Of a stretch of DNA of 64,000 nt, positions 61,834 through 64,000 are shown one piece after another. The DNA is taken from the NCBI GenBank assembly GCA_946187555.1, contig CAMHQP010000002.1, positions 1 through 64,000 of the forward strand, written 5' to 3'. The stretch's first letter is position 1, and every line of letters starts with the position of its first letter. The stretch is from an uncultured Bacteroidales bacterium. GTDB lineage: Bacteria; Bacteroidota; Bacteroidia; Bacteroidales; Paludibacteraceae. Both the position numbers and the translations under genes were made by a program. The notes beneath the pieces were generated by a model. It did no database searches, was not told the origin of the DNA, and saw nothing but the letters and a program-made list of their open reading frames with translations.

Positions 61834-61858
61834 AATTCAATTTTTTGTTGTACTTTTG
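61827..61858 (+). promoter_or_regulatory. Bacteroidetes promoter of the leader-tRNA-Leu-lipoprotein unit
   Basis: CTTG at 61827-61830, 20 bases, TACTTTTG at 61851-61858. Transcription would start near 61865, just ahead of the structured leader. No other promoter is seen before the lipoprotein gene. Confidence 0.72.
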
Positions 61859-61872
61859 CAAAAATTTTTAAC

Positions 61873-61942
61873 TCGGGAGGACTTCGTGAGTCCGACCGAA
61901 GAGCGTAGAACACGACGTAGCGCTATTACGAGGGCTGTGCCC
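61873..61942 (+). ncRNA. structured leader RNA, copy 2 of a repeated element, before tRNA-Leu
   Basis: The hairpin of the 23271 element recurs: TCGG/CCGA stem (61873-76 with 61896-99), tandem GA/GA loop, GGACT-TCGTG-AGTCC, then AGAGCG. Compared with copy 1 (TAGC/GCTA) two of four stem pairs have changed on both sides, which keeps the pairing. Next GCG pairs with CGC (61903-05 with 61921-23) and its loop run CGTAG (61916-20) can pair with TTACG (61926-30), again a pseudoknot. A GGGC-TGT-GCCC hairpin follows. An alternative pairing GACTTCG with CGAAGTC (61880-86 with 61942-48) would open the hairpin. It lies between the promoter and tRNA-Leu. Confidence 0.65.
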
Positions 61943-61970
61943 GAAGTCGCGCGAGTCGTAGTTTAAGCGA

Positions 61971-62052
61971 GCGGCATTGGCGGAATTGGTAGACGCGCCA
62001 GACTTAGGATCTGGTTCCTCACGGAGTGAAAGTTCGAGTCTTTTATGCCGCA
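61971..62052 (+). tRNA. tRNA-Leu (anticodon UAG)
   Basis: 82 bases. Acceptor GCGGCAT pairs with ATGCCGC, discriminator A, no encoded CCA. D-arm with AATTGGTAGACGC, anticodon stem CCAGA/TCTGG with loop CTTAGGA (anticodon TAG at 62005-62007), a long variable arm of the leucine type, and T-loop TTCGAGT. It reads CUN codons. The next gene starts 4 bases after the tRNA. Confidence 0.95.
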
Positions 62053-62056
62053 CATT

Positions 62057-62536
62057 ATGAAACGTATTCTCTTATATGCTGTCGTAGCGCTCGCCGCTAT
62101 ATCCCTCACTTCCTGTCTGGAGTCGAATAACCAAGCTACGCCTGTTATTCAGGCCGGCTATCTCACGCGTGTCAACGCCGCCGGCGTTTGCGATACCATC
62201 TCTTTCGCGGATACGCTTCAAGTGGCCGATACCCTGCGCGTACCTCTGGCGCTCTGGGGCGTGTATAATAATCTCACGACCTTCCAGGTCACGGCCGACA
62301 CTTCCGTCATCTCTTATCAACTGCTCAACGATTCCTCCTATCTGCATCTGCTCGATAAGAGTTCCGCTCCGGAGAAAGGCTATCTGCGTTTCCTCACCGG
62401 TTGTTTGCTCTTTGAGACGAACTTGCAGTATATACCCAAGAAAACAGGAGATTATGAGGTGCACTTGACGCTCGCTTCAGATGCCGGCGATAAATACTCA
62501 CCTCTCGAGGCCTATTTCGTGGTGCACATCCGCTAA
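62057..62536 (+). CDS. small lipoprotein of unknown function
   Basis: 159 residues from ATG 62057; a frame start at 62045 lies inside the tRNA and is rejected. Lipobox LTSC (Cys20). The rest looks like a single beta-sandwich: SFADTLQVADTLRVPLALWG, TFQVTADTSVISYQLLNDSS, and TGDYEVHLTLASDAGDKYSP. Not recognised. It follows tRNA-Leu by 4 bases with no room for a promoter, so it is probably on the same transcript as the tRNA, and processing at the tRNA 3' end would leave an almost leaderless message. Confidence 0.72.
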   Translation: MKRILLYAVVALAAISLTSCLESNNQATPVIQAGYLTRVNAAGVCDTISFADTLQVADTLRVPLALWGVYNNLTTFQVTADTSVISYQLLNDSSYLHLLDKSSAPEKGYLRFLTGCLLFETNLQYIPKKTGDYEVHLTLASDAGDKYSPLEAYFVVHIR

Positions 62537-62539
62537 CAC

Positions 62540-63331
62540 TTACAGTTTTTTTGCTTCTTGCCAAAGTGCTTCCATCTCCTCAAGGCTCATATCCTTGAGT
62601 TCTTTGCCTTGCTCCTTGGCCTTCGCCTCCACGTAATTGAAGCGTTTGATGAACTTCAGATTCGTCTGCTCTAACGCGTTGTCCGGTTTTAACTTATACA
62701 ATCGTGCGGCGTTAATCAGCGAAAACAAAATATCTCCGAACTCTTCGGTCATTCGTGCATCCGTAACCTGTAACCCGTCTCCCGTAACCTCTTTTTCAAA
62801 CTCCGCAATCTCCTCTTTCACCTTCGCCCATACATCCTCGCGTTGTTTCCAATCAAAGCCCACATTGGCCACCTTATCCTGTATCCGATAGGCCTTCACT
62901 AAACTCGGCAGACTATCCGGTATACCACCCAACACGGTCTTGTTGCCGCCTTTCTCCTTCAACTTAACCTGCTCCCACAGATGACTCACTTCCTCTGCAT
63001 TCGCGGCTGCCGCTTCGCCATACACATGCGGATGGCGGAAAATCAACTTGTCGCAGATTCGATTGCATACATCGGCAATATCGAAATCTGCCGTTTCGCT
63101 TCCCATCTTGGCGTAAAATACAACATGCAGCAGAACATCTCCGAGCTCTTTGCAGATCTCGTTCATATCGTGCCGACTAATCGCGGTCGCCAACTCGTAC
63201 GTCTCCTCGATCGTGTTCTGACGAAGACTGTCAAAAGTCTGTTTCCGATCCCATGGACATTTCTCCCGCAGGTCGTCCATGATATCCAACAACCGACCGA
63301 AAGCTTTCAGTTGTTCCTCTCTACTGCTCAT
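62540..63331 (-). CDS. mazG: nucleoside triphosphate pyrophosphohydrolase MazG
   Basis: 263 residues, two MazG-type halves. The first has LREKCPWDRKQTFDSLRQNT and IEETYELATAI, the second EEIAEFEKEV and FGDILFSLINAARLYKLKPD. It hydrolyses NTPs and dNTPs to monophosphates, a housecleaning and stress role. A GTAACCTGTAACCCG repeat (62759-62791) is inserted in frame, coding TGDGLQVTDAR between the helices of the second half. It overlaps lpxH by 11 bases. Confidence 0.93.
   Translation of the reverse strand: MSSREEQLKAFGRLLDIMDDLREKCPWDRKQTFDSLRQNTIEETYELATAISRHDMNEICKELGDVLLHVVFYAKMGSETADFDIADVCNRICDKLIFRHPHVYGEAAAANAEEVSHLWEQVKLKEKGGNKTVLGGIPDSLPSLVKAYRIQDKVANVGFDWKQREDVWAKVKEEIAEFEKEVTGDGLQVTDARMTEEFGDILFSLINAARLYKLKPDNALEQTNLKFIKRFNYVEAKAKEQGKELKDMSLEEMEALWQEAKKL
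62759..62791. repeat. in-frame GTAACCTGTAACCCG repeat inside mazG
   Basis: Units CCGTAAC, CTGTAAC, CCGTCTC, CCGTAAC within mazG, coding GDGLQVT on the minus strand, nearly the same peptide as in the C_GCAxxG gene. Confidence 0.72.
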
Positions 63332-64000
63332 AGGTATGCATCGTTAAATTGCCATGATGATCCAGTTTGGCGTATGTCCATTGTTTGAAACAATCGCCTA
63401 AAATCACCACACGACTGCCGCTCGCAATCTGCAGATCCAATTCGATATGCCGGTGACCGAAGATATAGTAGTCGCGGTGGTTCTGCTGTTTCTCCTGATC
63501 CTTGGCAAACAGCACCAACTCTTCCTTGTCCTCGCCTTTGTACGGGCAGGGATGAGCCAATTCCTTCAACCGACTCCGCTTCGCCCATTCATAACCGAAC
63601 TTATTGCCCCAACTCGGCGGCAGACTGCGGAAAAGCAGTTGCAGAGTAGGGTTCCGGAAGATCTCGCGCAGACGCATGAAACGTTTGATTTTCTTCTTCA
63701 CGTCCTTCGGATAGAGCGTCTCCCAGTTGCTCGGTAACAACCCGTCGCCATGCGCCAGATAAATCTGCTTACCATAACGGGAGATTGTGCACGGATCATA
63801 ATGAACCTCTGCACCTGTCAGTTTTTGCAAGCCACCGAACGTCCACAGGTCATGATTGCCGGTGAAGATATGTACGTGAATACCCTTTTTGATTAACTTA
63901 CGAATCTCTCGGCAGAAAGGATGGTATTGCCTTTTGCTCTTGTCACGGATGTAATACTCCATCCAGAAATCGAACATATCGCCCAACATGTAGATAGAGA
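63321..64000 (-). CDS. lpxH: UDP-2,3-diacylglucosamine diphosphatase, partial
   Basis: About 226 residues; the N-terminus, with the first metal motif (DxHL), lies beyond the window end. Calcineurin-type motifs: GDMFDFWMEY, the GNHD of HIFTGNHDLW, AHGDGLLPSNW, and GHRH in YIFGHRHIELDL. It makes lipid X in lipid A synthesis at the inner face of the membrane. Relatives of this Bacteroidetes type are annotated as UDP-2,3-diacylglucosamine hydrolase; a general phosphoesterase is possible. It overlaps mazG by 11 bases. Confidence 0.85.
   Translation of the reverse strand, partial: SIYMLGDMFDFWMEYYIRDKSKRQYHPFCREIRKLIKKGIHVHIFTGNHDLWTFGGLQKLTGAEVHYDPCTISRYGKQIYLAHGDGLLPSNWETLYPKDVKKKIKRFMRLREIFRNPTLQLLFRSLPPSWGNKFGYEWAKRSRLKELAHPCPYKGEDKEELVLFAKDQEKQQNHRDYYIFGHRHIELDLQIASGSRVVILGDCFKQWTYAKLDHHGNLTMHTYEQ

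Overview
The window looks like a chromosome segment of a gut- or rumen-type Bacteroidales. The evidence is paired SusC/SusD genes, Bacteroidetes-type promoters (TTTG, exactly 20 bases, TAnnTTTG) at several sites, little Shine-Dalgarno signal, Bacteroidetes-type mraY and cys genes, and secreted proteins with C-terminal tails resembling type IX secretion signals. Genus and species cannot be fixed from sequence alone.

Layout. Bases 1-19,934 (+) are a mannan utilisation operon: SusD C-terminus, two repeat-containing surface proteins, a 42-residue peptide, a GH36 alpha-galactosidase, a GH26-GH5 double mannanase lipoprotein, a GH3 glycosidase, a CE7-type esterase, a GH130 mannosylglucose phosphorylase, a GPH transporter, a cellobiose/mannobiose 2-epimerase, mannose-6-phosphate isomerase, galactokinase and a second sugar transporter. 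Together they describe debranching and cutting of acetylated galacto(gluco)mannan outside the cell, uptake of mannobiose, epimerisation to mannosylglucose, phosphorolysis, and entry of mannose and galactose into glycolysis. Bases 19,960-23,791 (+) are an island of eleven small genes (HNH nuclease, DUF5675-like, small membrane proteins, a paralogous pair). Bases 23,860-25,210 have no convincing gene but hold a 176-bp inverted repeat with a Bacteroidetes promoter at each outer edge firing inward, and a long hairpin. Bases 25,228-30,355 carry a C_GCAxxG protein, cysK, cysE, lpd and a secreted endonuclease I-like protein. Bases 30,470-41,019 encode a 3,362-residue surface protein and a small membrane companion. 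Bases 41,016-51,036 (-) are the dcw cell-wall cluster mraZ-rsmH-ftsL-ftsI-murE-mraY-murD-ftsW-murG. Bases 51,242-60,405 (-) are a SusC/SusD pair with a Big2-like lipoprotein and an M6 metalloprotease. The end holds an M16 peptidase, tRNA-Leu(UAG) with a structured leader, a lipoprotein, mazG and a partial lpxH.

The most unusual signals are four. (1) A structured RNA-like element of about 75-90 bases occurs twice, once before a small gene of the island (23,271-23,356) and once before tRNA-Leu (61,873-61,942). The copies share a hairpin core and differ by compensatory base changes in the flanking stem, with a possible shared pseudoknot. (2) The inverted-repeat element with convergent promoters. 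(3) Short-period tandem repeats (such as GTTACGG and its relatives) scattered in gaps and in frame inside housekeeping genes, like the heptamer repeats of cyanobacteria. (4) A shared C-terminal tail of about 25 residues on five secreted proteins.
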